5,379 bases of DNA from contig JALHPA010000265.1 of assembly GCA_022842745.1 (NCBI GenBank), forward strand, positions 1-5,379, written 5' to 3'. This DNA comes from Pirellulales bacterium. Lineage in GTDB: Bacteria; Planctomycetota; Planctomycetia; Pirellulales; JALHPA01. Numbering within the stretch: position 1 is the stretch's first letter; every line of letters starts with the position of its first letter. Shown here piece after piece: positions 1 through 5,379 of this stretch. The notes beneath the pieces were generated by a model. The model searched no databases. It was not told the origin of the DNA and saw only the letters and a program-made list of their open reading frames with translations. Made by a program: the position numbers and the translations under genes.

Positions 1-143
1 GTGGAATCAAAACATGAGGCCAATGAGGATTGCCAACGGCAGGAACCGGAAGGATTCGGACCCAAGGAACAAACTCTCCAGGGATTGGCGACTGTTCCCA
101 CGCCTCCCAGTTTGCCTAAACCGCCAAAAGGTACCTACTCGGA

Positions 144-181
144 GGTGGGGGCATTTGTCTGCCGCCTTGGCAGCCCCCACC
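144..181. repeat. Bulged hairpin, 8 + 5 bp
   Basis: GGTGGGGG (144-151) pairs with CCCCCACC (174-181) and CTGCC (159-163) with GGCAG (169-173). The loop is 5 nt (GCCTT), and CATTTGT (152-158) is unpaired on the left side only. The plan matches the hairpin at 249-280. No T-run follows on either strand. Confidence 0.75.
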
Positions 182-183
182 CA

Positions 184-291
184 AGGCCAATGGGAAGCCC
201 GCCTGGGCCACGCGGCGGCGATCCGACCAGAAAGGCCAATCGGGTATGCGGTGGCCAAGACGGGCTTCCCGTGGCCACCGAGCGGCGATCC
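184..291 (+). repeat. Degenerate direct repeat, two copies
   Basis: Copy A (184-224) and copy B (233-291) both start with AGGCCAAT and end with GCGGCGATCC. Both contain a GGG-NNN-CCCG block followed by TGG and GCCAC-like sequence. The NNN is AAG in A (GGGAAGCCC, 192-200) and CTT in B (GGGCTTCCC, 262-270), so these two blocks are also exact reverse complements. Copy B is 18 bases longer; the additional sequence provides the left arm of the hairpin at 249-280. Confidence 0.55.
249..280. repeat. Bulged hairpin, 8 + 5 bp
   Basis: CGGTGGCC (249-256) pairs with GGCCACCG (273-280) and ACGGG (260-264) with CCCGT (268-272). The loop is 3 nt (CTT), and AAG (257-259) is unpaired on the left side only. 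It directly abuts the hairpin at 281-307. Confidence 0.75.
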
Positions 292-307
292 AATCAACAT
301 CGCCGCT
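281..307. repeat. Hairpin with a perfect 9-bp stem
   Basis: AGCGGCGAT (281-289) and ATCGCCGCT (299-307) are exact reverse complements around a 9-nt loop. The left arm shares GCGGCGATCC with 215-224. No T-run follows on either strand, so a simple terminator is unlikely. Confidence 0.7.
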
Positions 308-374
308 TGGCCATTTGGCCGCCCCCTCGGGCCAACCGTCGCAACCGCCAGGCAGACTAGCGGACCGCACTGAC

Positions 375-466
375 CTTCTTTCTTCTTTCACCACCCCTAG
401 CTCATACACACGCTTACACGCGTACGCGCGGGCGTATGTGGGGGTAGGGGTGAAAGAAGAAAGAAG
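375..466. repeat. Large imperfect palindrome with iteron arms
   Basis: Positions 375-392 are the exact reverse complement of 449-466 (18 bp). Allowing a 3-nt bulge at 392-394, pairing extends to 395-399 with 445-449, about 22 pairs. The loop has further symmetry: CACACGC (407-413) can pair with 432-440, and CGCGTACGCG (419-428) is a perfect 10-bp palindrome. The whole could extrude as a cruciform or fold as RNA. It lies downstream of the operon, but no T-run follows either arm, so it does not look like an ordinary intrinsic terminator. Confidence 0.8.
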
Positions 467-513
467 TAGTGTGAATACATATATCTGCGTGAGGGGGTGA
501 AAGAAGAAAGAAG
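447..513 (+). repeat. 20-bp exact direct repeat pair (two reversed iteron copies)
   Basis: GGGGTGAAAGAAGAAAGAAG occurs at 447-466 and again at 494-513, start to start 47 bp. Each contains the 11-bp element in the opposite orientation to the 548-691 array, plus an extra AAAGAAG. The second copy, extended to 493-506, forms a perfect 14-bp inverted repeat with 558-571. The purine run GAAAGAAGAAAG (452-463 and 499-510) is mirror-symmetric, a form of sequence able to adopt triplex DNA. Confidence 0.9.
470..486. other. AT-rich patch between repeat copies
   Basis: The stretch around GAATACATATATC (473-485) is the most AT-rich in the window and sits between the two 20-bp direct repeats. In iteron origins such a patch can be the site of first unwinding. 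It could equally contain a promoter -10 hexamer, but no matching -35 is clear. Confidence 0.35.
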
Positions 514-547
514 CCCCAGACCCTGTGTTTTGCGGCGTTTTCGTGAG

Positions 548-691
548 ACTTCTTTCACTTCTTTCACCCCCGATTCGCCCGTTGCAAGCCATGACTTGTT
601 TCACCCTTCTTTCCTCGAATTGGGACTTCTTTCACCCCGTCGATGCCGTTTGACCGACGAACTTCTTTCACCTTTCACCGTTCGTTTCACC
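548..691 (-). repeat. Iteron-like array overlapping the 3' end of the primase-polymerase gene
   Basis: On the plus strand CTTCTTTCACC is exact at 558-568, 626-636 and 662-672. Degenerate copies lie at 549-558, 595-605 (CTTGTTTCACC), 606-614 (CTTCTTTCC), 673-679 (TTTCACC) and 681-691 (TTCGTTTCACC). In the sense of the operon each reads GGTGAAAGAAG. Starts of the main copies are about 31-37 bp apart (662, 626, 595, 558), except for the close pair 549/558. The TGA stop of the primase-polymerase (670-668) is part of one unit. Iterons are initiator-binding direct repeats at plasmid and phage origins; that role here is inference. Confidence 0.7.
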
Positions 692-2968
692 CCCCAACCG
701 ATACGCTCGCTGCGGTCGTCCGCCCGTGGTTTGCACCACGGTCAACACGTCCCCCTGCAATTCAAGCGTCGTCATCAATTCCTGGAACGTCTTGGCGTCG
801 GTCTTCATCCGCTTGAGCAGCACGCTGTGGGCGAGTTGCTGCCCAGGCGCTTCCCGCAGCTTGCGAAGCAGCTTCAAGCACTCGGCATGGAACGGGTTGT
901 CGGCCACGTGGCTATGCGCCATGAACAACATCCGCCGGGTCTGGTGCAGCATGAACTCGGTCGCCCACCGCACGGCGGCGGCATCGATGCGCGGCGATCG
1001 GTAATTGGCGCTTGCGGCGTATAGAAGCGCCAGCTTGCGGACCTGCTCGGGCACCCGGCCCCAAACCGTGGTTCCCACGGGATCGCCGCGGGCCTCGGCG
1101 CTTGTGTATTCGGCCTCCGAAGCCAATCGCGCCGCGGCTAGCAGGTCGCGGGCGTCCTCGTCGGCCTCCACGATCAATGGTTGCGGATGCCAGTTATCGA
1201 GATTGCCAGCGCCAGGCGAGAACGCGGACCACCACTGGGCGGCTTCCATGACCCGCGGCGGTGGATCGATGATCCCCGGCTCCTGGCCGACGCTCCGCGG
1301 CCCGCTCTCGACGATCAGCATCCGGGCAAAGAAGCCGTTGGTCAGCATCCGCTCCGAGAGCGCCTCGTAGTAATGGGTGGGGATCGCGGTGCCGTAGACC
1401 ACCAGGCAGGGCTGGTCGATCACCCCAGGCGATTCCTTACCCGCCTTCCGTCGCATCGGGTAAATGCTGTTGGCCGCCGAATACAGCGTCAGCATCGTGC
1501 CCAAGATGTTCTCATACCGCGCGTCGCGAGCTCTGTTGATCGACTGCAAGAGGCCATCGATCTCGTCGGTCTGGAAGAGCATGGCCGGCGTCAGGAACAA
1601 GGCATCCTGAATCCCTTCCCCGGACGCGAATTTCTCGCCCAGCGCCCCGACTAAGCCAACGCGATGCAGGATCTGCGCGTTGACCTTGCGCGGCCAATCC
1701 TTGCCGACTGAGGAGTACGCCAGGGCCAGCAGATACAGATTCGTGCGATTGTCGCCCACGTCCCGCACCTTGCGGCCGGCGAGCACGGCTTGCAGCGCCA
1801 AGGCCCCGCAGAACGCCAGCGCGGGATTCGGGTAGGGGGCGGTCTCCAGGCAATGGTCCATCACCTCCGACACAAAGCCGGGGATGCGGAGCAGTTCCAC
1901 CGGCAATGGGCCGGGATCGGGATACTGGGGCGACGGGGCTGGAGCGGTGGTCGGCCGGCAGGGCACGATTCCAGACAGATCGACCTCACCAGCATCATCG
2001 TCGCCGCCATACCCTTGGGCGCGAAGCGCTGCCGCGGCCGCCGTGAAGTCGCCGCCGTGCTCGAGCAGTGCATAGACCGTGAAGGGCGCGTAGGCCCGAT
2101 CCGGTTCGAACGGAGCGGCGTTGCTCGAGAACACGTACAGCACTCGATCTTTGAGCGTCGCGCTTGAGCCCTGCTCCTTGCCAGGCCGTCGCCAATGCTC
2201 GTTCTCGCCCGTGCGTGCCAACTGCCAGCCATGCCGTATAAGGACTTCCCGCACGTCGCCCCGCTCGTTGAAATCGTCCCCTGGCAGCGTACCGCCGATG
2301 CGGCTGTGATGCCCGTTGCCGCCGACCGGCCCTTGCGGCCGTTCCGCCGGAGGCCGGACCTCGTTGAGCGCGCACGCCGCCTCGATGAGGATCGCCCGCT
2401 CGGCCGGCGTGAGCTCCGGGAGGGCAACGAACGAGCCCTGCTCGAGCACGTAGCCAGGCGTCGGCGCGCAAAGGAATAGCCCGCCTTCCCCTCGCGTTTC
2501 GATCAGCGTCAGCGCGATCTCGAACCGATCGCCGACCTTCCGTGGCACATACCGCTTGCCGGCGATCACGACCGGCGCGGCGCTGGATGCTTCGATGACT
2601 CGCTGCGCCAGTTTGCGATTGCCAGGGATCGCGGTCTGGCAACGGTAGATCGCATGCCGGCCCCCCGATTGCGACCGCTCGATCACCAGGCGTTCGATTA
2701 GGCCAGGCGCCTCGGCCGCTGCCAGGTCGCGCCAGCGTTCAAACAGTTCCCCTTCCAGATCGAAGTCGATCAGCTCCAGGTGGCCCGACACTGTGCCGGT
2801 CAGCATGCAGAGAGGCGCATCTTCGGCAAACCAGGCTCCGATCTGCCGCTCGGTCGGCAGACGCTGCTGGTACTGCTTCCAGCCGGATAGCGCCGGGCGC
2901 TTCTCCGCCAGGATCGCGGGCAGCACGCACAGGCCGGCACGGAGGTAAGCGGTCGCGGCGTCGATCAT
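668..2968 (-). CDS. Bifunctional primase-polymerase fused to a DUF3987-like ATPase
   Basis: A 766-residue replication protein. Residues 1-185 are an archaeo-eukaryotic-type primase-polymerase domain: LIDFD (66-70) supplies the metal-binding Asp68 and Asp70, SGGRHAIY (101-108) the second motif with His105, and ETRGEGG (157-163) the third acidic motif. Residues about 225-320 form a segment seen in phage primases (SSNAAPF, then HGGDFTAAAAALRAQGYG). Residues about 355-680 resemble a DUF3987/SF3-like ATPase: a degenerate P-loop AYSSVGKD (417-424), Walker B DEID (468-471), and GTAIP (527-531) with a possible arginine finger R549. A winged-helix-like end (about 692-758) may bind DNA. The ATG at 2968 follows the helicase stop by 2 nt. 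The frame stays open upstream to 3187, but that stretch lies inside the helicase gene. No strong ribosome site is visible, so translation is probably coupled. The stop and last codons are built from the downstream repeat. It likely synthesizes primers and may initiate replication of the element. Confidence 0.93.
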   Translation of the reverse strand: MIDAATAYLRAGLCVLPAILAEKRPALSGWKQYQQRLPTERQIGAWFAEDAPLCMLTGTVSGHLELIDFDLEGELFERWRDLAAAEAPGLIERLVIERSQSGGRHAIYRCQTAIPGNRKLAQRVIEASSAAPVVIAGKRYVPRKVGDRFEIALTLIETRGEGGLFLCAPTPGYVLEQGSFVALPELTPAERAILIEAACALNEVRPPAERPQGPVGGNGHHSRIGGTLPGDDFNERGDVREVLIRHGWQLARTGENEHWRRPGKEQGSSATLKDRVLYVFSSNAAPFEPDRAYAPFTVYALLEHGGDFTAAAAALRAQGYGGDDDAGEVDLSGIVPCRPTTAPAPSPQYPDPGPLPVELLRIPGFVSEVMDHCLETAPYPNPALAFCGALALQAVLAGRKVRDVGDNRTNLYLLALAYSSVGKDWPRKVNAQILHRVGLVGALGEKFASGEGIQDALFLTPAMLFQTDEIDGLLQSINRARDARYENILGTMLTLYSAANSIYPMRRKAGKESPGVIDQPCLVVYGTAIPTHYYEALSERMLTNGFFARMLIVESGPRSVGQEPGIIDPPPRVMEAAQWWSAFSPGAGNLDNWHPQPLIVEADEDARDLLAAARLASEAEYTSAEARGDPVGTTVWGRVPEQVRKLALLYAASANYRSPRIDAAAVRWATEFMLHQTRRMLFMAHSHVADNPFHAECLKLLRKLREAPGQQLAHSVLLKRMKTDAKTFQELMTTLELQGDVLTVVQTTGGRPQRAYRLGGETNGER

Positions 2969-2970
2969 TT

Positions 2971-4632
2971 TTAGAAGGGAATCTCGTCGGGGTGGTAGCT
3001 GCCAAACGAATCGAGGTCGATCGCTTGCGGCAGCGGGTCCAATTGGTAGTCCACGATCCGCTGGAACTCGTCGCCGGCCACGGTGCGGACCGTGATGCCC
3101 CGCGCTGCGGCGACTCCGCCCCCCAGGGCGATCTCGACGGCCCGTTCCGCGGTCTCTGGGATGGGATCGCGGGAGTGGCAGCGCCACCAGGCCACCGCCT
3201 TCTGCCGGGCGTATCCCTCGTGCTCAAAGCAGATCCATTCCGACTGGTACTCCTGCCAGCCGAGGCGGTAGTCGACGCGCATCGACCGGGGAGCATCCTG
3301 AGGCGCGCCGCGCTTGGCGTGGACGCTGTAGCGAATGTCCTCGACCCGGTAGTGCGTAATCGTCACCTGGCCCTTGAGAATCCCTGCCTCGCTCGCCTTG
3401 GCGTCGTGCTTTTGCCGCTCGGGGGGCGGGAAACAATACCCGCACTGGGGACAGGTCGCGCAGCCCGCCGCGATCAACGCCTGGCACTCGGGACACTCCT
3501 TGGCCGGTGCCGGGCCGTGAGACCGATCCGCGGTCGCGATCTGGATATCGTCCACCGGGCCGTGCCGCAGCACGTTGCCGCCGAAGTCCAGCACCAGGCA
3601 GTTCTGCTTGCCGGGATGGAGCCGGAACCCCCGGCCGACCATCTGGTAATACAGCCCCGGCGACATCGTCGGCCGGACCAACGCCACGCAGTCGATGTGT
3701 GGAGCGTCGAAGCCGGTGGTCAACACATTGACGTTGCAGAGGTACTTGAGTTCCCCGCGCCGGAACCGCCCCAGGATCGCGTCGCGGTCCTTGAGGGGCG
3801 TCTCGCCCGTGACAAAGCCGCATGCGACGCCGTGCCGCTCGGACAGAACGCGAACGATATGCTCCCCATGCTGGACCCCACTGGCGAAGATCAATACCCC
3901 GCGGCGGTCGCGGGCATAGGCCACCGTCTCGCCGCAGGCCGCCTCGACCAGCCGGTCGTGGTCCATCAGGGCCTCGATCTCGTCGGCGATGAACTCGCCG
4001 CCGCGCACATGCAACCCGGCGAAGTCGGCCTTGTTGAGGCCGGCTTTCGTGATCAGGGGGCATAGGAAGCCATCGCGGATCAATTGCCGGACCCCGACTT
4101 CGAAACAGATCGTGTTGAGAATCCCCTCCGGGGTACAGATGGGGCCGGTCTTGAGCCGGAACGGCGTGGCGGTGAAGCCGACGATCCGTAGGTCGGGGTT
4201 GATCACTTTGGCGTCCGCCAGGAACTGGCGGTACATCCCCTCGCCCTCCAGGGCAATAAGGTGGGCTTCGTCCACGAGCACCAGATCGAACCGGTCGAGT
4301 TCGCACGCTCGTTTGTAGACCGATTGGATGCCGGCCACGATCACCGCGTGCGCGGTGTCCCGCCGCTTGAGACCCGCCGAATAGATGCCGAAGGGAACCT
4401 CCGGGCAGACGGCGCGCAGCTTATCGGCGGTCTGCTCGAGCAGTTCCTTCACGTGCGCCAGCACCAGCACCCGCCCGTTCCATTGACCCACGGCGTCCTT
4501 GCAGATCGTGGCCATGATCGGTGTCTTGCCGCCGGCTGTTGGGACCACGGCACAAGGGTTGTCGTCGCGCGTCCGCAGATGCTGGTAGACGGCGTCGACG
4601 CATTCGCGTTGGTACGGGCGCAGTTGCATCAT
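2971..4632 (-). CDS. Superfamily 2 DEAH-box helicase with zinc ribbon and SSB-like C-terminal tip
   Basis: A 553-residue ATP-dependent DNA helicase of the phage/mobile-element SF2 type. Motifs in order: RPYQ (5-8); Walker A PTAGGKT (31-37), with Ala where Gly is usual; DEAH (121-124); TAT (154-156); IFASGVQH (248-255); TTGFDAP (305-311); and QMVGRGFR (330-337) with the arginine fingers. All core motifs are present. A cysteine cluster follows (380, 383, 391, 394, 397, 400), probably a zinc ribbon. A C-terminal domain (about 425-530) carries SEWICFEHEGYARQKAVAWW, a segment I associate with prophage helicases. The last five residues are DEIPF, resembling the SSB tail tip. The ATG at 4632 is preferred because it overlaps the upstream TGA as ATGA and has AGGTGG 8 nt upstream; an ATG at 4629 and a GTG at 4644 are alternatives. 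It probably unwinds the origin or forks for the primase-polymerase encoded 2 nt downstream. Confidence 0.95.
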   Translation of the reverse strand: MMQLRPYQRECVDAVYQHLRTRDDNPCAVVPTAGGKTPIMATICKDAVGQWNGRVLVLAHVKELLEQTADKLRAVCPEVPFGIYSAGLKRRDTAHAVIVAGIQSVYKRACELDRFDLVLVDEAHLIALEGEGMYRQFLADAKVINPDLRIVGFTATPFRLKTGPICTPEGILNTICFEVGVRQLIRDGFLCPLITKAGLNKADFAGLHVRGGEFIADEIEALMDHDRLVEAACGETVAYARDRRGVLIFASGVQHGEHIVRVLSERHGVACGFVTGETPLKDRDAILGRFRRGELKYLCNVNVLTTGFDAPHIDCVALVRPTMSPGLYYQMVGRGFRLHPGKQNCLVLDFGGNVLRHGPVDDIQIATADRSHGPAPAKECPECQALIAAGCATCPQCGYCFPPPERQKHDAKASEAGILKGQVTITHYRVEDIRYSVHAKRGAPQDAPRSMRVDYRLGWQEYQSEWICFEHEGYARQKAVAWWRCHSRDPIPETAERAVEIALGGGVAAARGITVRTVAGDEFQRIVDYQLDPLPQAIDLDSFGSYHPDEIPF

Positions 4633-4922
4633 GCGGGAAGCCACCTGGTGCGGAGTGGTTCGCTGCTTTGTGGGTCACTGCTTTGTGGGCCACTGTCAGC
4701 CGGTTCGCCGCTTAGCCGCTCCCGCTCGGCTGGTTCGCTCTCAGGGTCGACAAGAACCTCTCCGTTGTGGCGCTTCGCGCCCCGCTGTTCCTGGATTTGG
4801 ACTTTGGAGAGAGGGGGCAATTCCGAATTGATCCGGTTGCAGCGGAGGCAGAGGCGATTGCCTGGTCCGGTCGACCCGAAGCTTCGGCCGCACTTCAGGC
4901 AGGTCCGTTGCTTGATGTGCAT
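4629..4922 (-). CDS. Small zinc-ribbon protein with acidic Ser/Pro/Glu-rich tail
   Basis: A 97-residue protein of unknown function. Residues 8-28 hold one four-cysteine zinc site, CLKC (8-11) and CLRC (25-28), with GPGNR (19-23) between them. This arrangement recurs in small phage and mobile-element proteins and suggests binding to nucleic acid or a partner protein. The part after about residue 55 is low-complexity, rich in Glu, Ser, Pro and Gln, with SEP, GEP and PQSS repeats, and is probably disordered. The frame stays open upstream to 5066, but that stretch lies inside rusA. The ATG at 4922 is 1 nt after the rusA stop, with GGAG at 4933-4936 ten nt upstream, and it places the cysteines near the N-terminus. 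The TGA stop overlaps the helicase ATG (ATGA), implying coupled translation. It may be an accessory to the helicase or resolvase; that is inference from position only. Confidence 0.8.
   Translation of the reverse strand: MHIKQRTCLKCGRSFGSTGPGNRLCLRCNRINSELPPLSKVQIQEQRGAKRHNGEVLVDPESEPAERERLSGEPADSGPQSSDPQSSEPLRTRWLPA
4641..4646 (-). promoter_or_regulatory. Shine-Dalgarno site for the helicase gene
   Basis: AGGTGG on the minus strand lies 8 nt before the ATG at 4632, an ideal distance. It decides the helicase start against the longer GTG at 4644, which would overlap this site. It lies inside the last codons of the zinc-ribbon gene. Confidence 0.75.
4663..4692 (-). repeat. 15-bp tandem repeat inside the zinc-ribbon gene
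   Basis: Two adjacent 15-bp units on the plus strand (4663-4677 and 4678-4692) differ at one position. Being a multiple of three, the duplication keeps frame and encodes the repeated pentapeptide PQSS(D/E) in the disordered tail. Shorter GGTTCGC echoes encoding SEP and GEP lie on both sides (near 4657, 4702 and 4732), so the tail seems to have grown by in-frame slippage. Confidence 0.85.
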
Positions 4923-4923
4923 G

Positions 4924-5301
4924 TCAGGGCCGCTCCGTCGATTCGATTTCACATGGGACAAACGCCTCCAACCGGATTCGCACCTTGCCGCCGGCCACGA
5001 CGCGGTGTTTCTCAAGGGCCAGGCGCACGATCTGCGAGTCGTCCCGATAAGCGCCGCCGTGCGCAAGCGCGTCGAGCAGCGCCTTGGGCAGGTTGTCGAT
5101 ATCCCGCCGTCGCCGATCGGGCGGGAACACGTCGACCCTCAGTTCCACGGGGCCATCCAGGGGCTGGGTGCCGCGTTGCTGTAAAAGCACACAAACCCTC
5201 TGCCGGAACTCCCGCCCCTGGCGGCTGATCAGCGTCCGTGCGCCCACCCGACGCCAGTAGTGGTTCACCGACGGCGGGTAGGGGAGTTCCAGGTCAAGCA
5301 T
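4924..5301 (-). CDS. rusA: RusA-family Holliday-junction resolvase
   Basis: This 125-residue protein is close to the usual RusA size of about 120. RusA enzymes are dimeric, metal-dependent endonucleases that cut four-way DNA junctions symmetrically, and they are typical of lambdoid and other phages. The sequence shows the N-terminal PYPPSVNHYW motif (residues 7-16) and the catalytic block RDIDNLPKALLDAL (66-79). Asp67, Asp69, Lys73 and Asp88 have exactly the spacing of the E. coli RusA active-site residues Asp70, Asp72, Lys76 and Asp91, so the enzyme looks intact. The ATG at 5301 is chosen because it places PYPPSVN at the N-terminus as in the family. A weak GGAA (5311-5314) lies 9 nt upstream. 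The stop is 1 nt before the zinc-ribbon gene. The likely role is resolving branched replication or recombination intermediates of the element. Confidence 0.95.
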   Translation of the reverse strand: MLDLELPYPPSVNHYWRRVGARTLISRQGREFRQRVCVLLQQRGTQPLDGPVELRVDVFPPDRRRRDIDNLPKALLDALAHGGAYRDDSQIVRLALEKHRVVAGGKVRIRLEAFVPCEIESTERP

Positions 5302-5303
5302 GG

Positions 5304-5379
5304 TCAGCGCTTCCAGGGAGGCGTGCTGTTGAGAACGGCGGCGGCCGCGGGGGGCGGCGGCGGAGGGGAATCCTGCTTC
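5304..5379 (-). CDS. C-terminal end of an unidentified protein with a Pro/Ala-rich tail (partial)
   Basis: Only the last 24 codons and a TGA stop (5306-5304) are inside the window; the gene begins beyond the right edge. The visible tail has a run of six prolines followed by four alanines and ends in STPPWKR. The stop lies 2 nt before the ATG of the RusA-like gene, the same tight spacing as in the rest of the operon, and this is the main reason to believe the frame. Pro/Ala-rich flexible ends are common in phage single-strand-binding and recombination-mediator proteins that sit before resolvase genes, but nothing here identifies the family. The frame shared with RusA is also open to the window edge, so a longer RusA N-terminus instead of this gene cannot be fully excluded. 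Confidence 0.5.
   Translation of the reverse strand, partial: KQDSPPPPPPAAAAVLNSTPPWKR

Larger units (their letters stand above)
1..374. other. Region without a credible gene
   Basis: Open frames exist on both strands, including a plus frame from a GTG at position 1 to 360, but several overlapping frames are open at once, as expected by chance in GC-rich DNA. Their translations are rich in Arg, Pro, Gly and Trp and match nothing I recognise. No tRNA is visible. What the region does hold is GGCCAA/TTGGCC words repeated many times (for example at 18-23, 185-190, 234-239 and 307-312) and the hairpins listed separately. The left boundary may be the flank of a neighbouring gene outside the window. 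Confidence 0.6.

Noticed and set aside
144..280. Integron attC sites, suggested by hairpins with one-sided unpaired bases
   Set aside because: No GTTRRRY/AAC core sites at the stem bases and no cassette-like gene or integrase in the window.
1..360. Plus-strand open frame of 119 codons starting at a GTG
   Set aside because: Two plus frames and minus frames are open over the same bases, the translation is low-complexity Arg/Pro/Gly with no motif, there is no visible upstream context, and hairpins and repeats run through it.
375..466. Rho-independent terminator of the operon
   Set aside because: The stem is long but the loop is about 45-56 nt and no T-run follows on the minus strand, so it does not fit the standard form.
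116..604. Minus-strand open frame of 162 codons just after the primase-polymerase stop
   Set aside because: It runs through the iteron array, the palindrome and the hairpin region. Its residues (Trp-Pro repeats, FFF, TPTPTYARAYA) reflect the repeats, and no family features are seen.
375..691. CRISPR array
   Set aside because: Repeat core is only 11-20 bp, orientation is mixed, spacing is irregular (9 to about 50 bp) and no cas gene is present.
2969..3187. N-terminal extension of the primase-polymerase into the helicase gene
   Set aside because: The extension is Arg/Pro-rich out-of-frame helicase sequence. The primase-polymerase family begins close to the MIDAATAYLRAG segment, and the ATG at 2968 follows the helicase stop by 2 nt.
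2992..4065. Long plus-strand open frame (357 codons) antisense to the helicase
   Set aside because: Shadow of a strongly coding minus-strand gene in GC-rich DNA; no start signal and no recognisable motif.
4261..5184. Plus-strand open frame (307 codons) antisense to helicase, zinc-ribbon gene and rusA
   Set aside because: It spans three recognisable minus-strand genes, and its sequence includes the translated tandem repeat (GSLLCGSLLCG); a shadow.

Overview
The window reads as part of a DNA replication and recombination operon from a mobile element (prophage, satellite or integrative element) in a high-GC bacterium. The gene set supports this: a RusA-type Holliday-junction resolvase, a small zinc-ribbon protein, a phage-style DEAH helicase and a primase-polymerase fused to a DUF3987-like ATPase. 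No structural, integrase or host housekeeping gene is visible, so phage, plasmid and satellite cannot be told apart. The host may be a planctomycete, judging only by the general look of the proteins; this is a weak guess.

Layout. All coding is on the minus strand and runs right to left. At the right edge is a proline/alanine-rich protein tail (5304-5379, partial). It is followed by rusA-like (4924-5301), a 97-residue zinc-ribbon protein (4629-4922), the helicase (2971-4632) and the primase-polymerase (668-2968). Successive genes are separated by 2 nt, 1 nt, a 4-nt ATGA overlap and 2 nt, so this is one transcript with coupled translation. Its promoter lies off the right end.

The leftmost 667 bases hold no gene I trust but are full of structure. 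From 375 to 691 an 11-bp element, CTTCTTTCACC or its complement, occurs six times exactly plus several degenerate copies. They occur in both orientations around an AT-rich patch and a large imperfect palindrome. The repeats run into the last codons and the stop codon of the primase-polymerase gene. From 144 to 307 there are three strong hairpins, two of them with unpaired bases on the same side of the stem, within a degenerate direct repeat.

Working model (inference): the array next to the primase-polymerase is the element's replication origin or an initiator-binding region. The primase-polymerase primes or initiates there, the helicase unwinds, and RusA resolves branched products. A further point of interest is the helicase C-terminus, DEIPF, which resembles the protein-recruiting tip of bacterial SSB.
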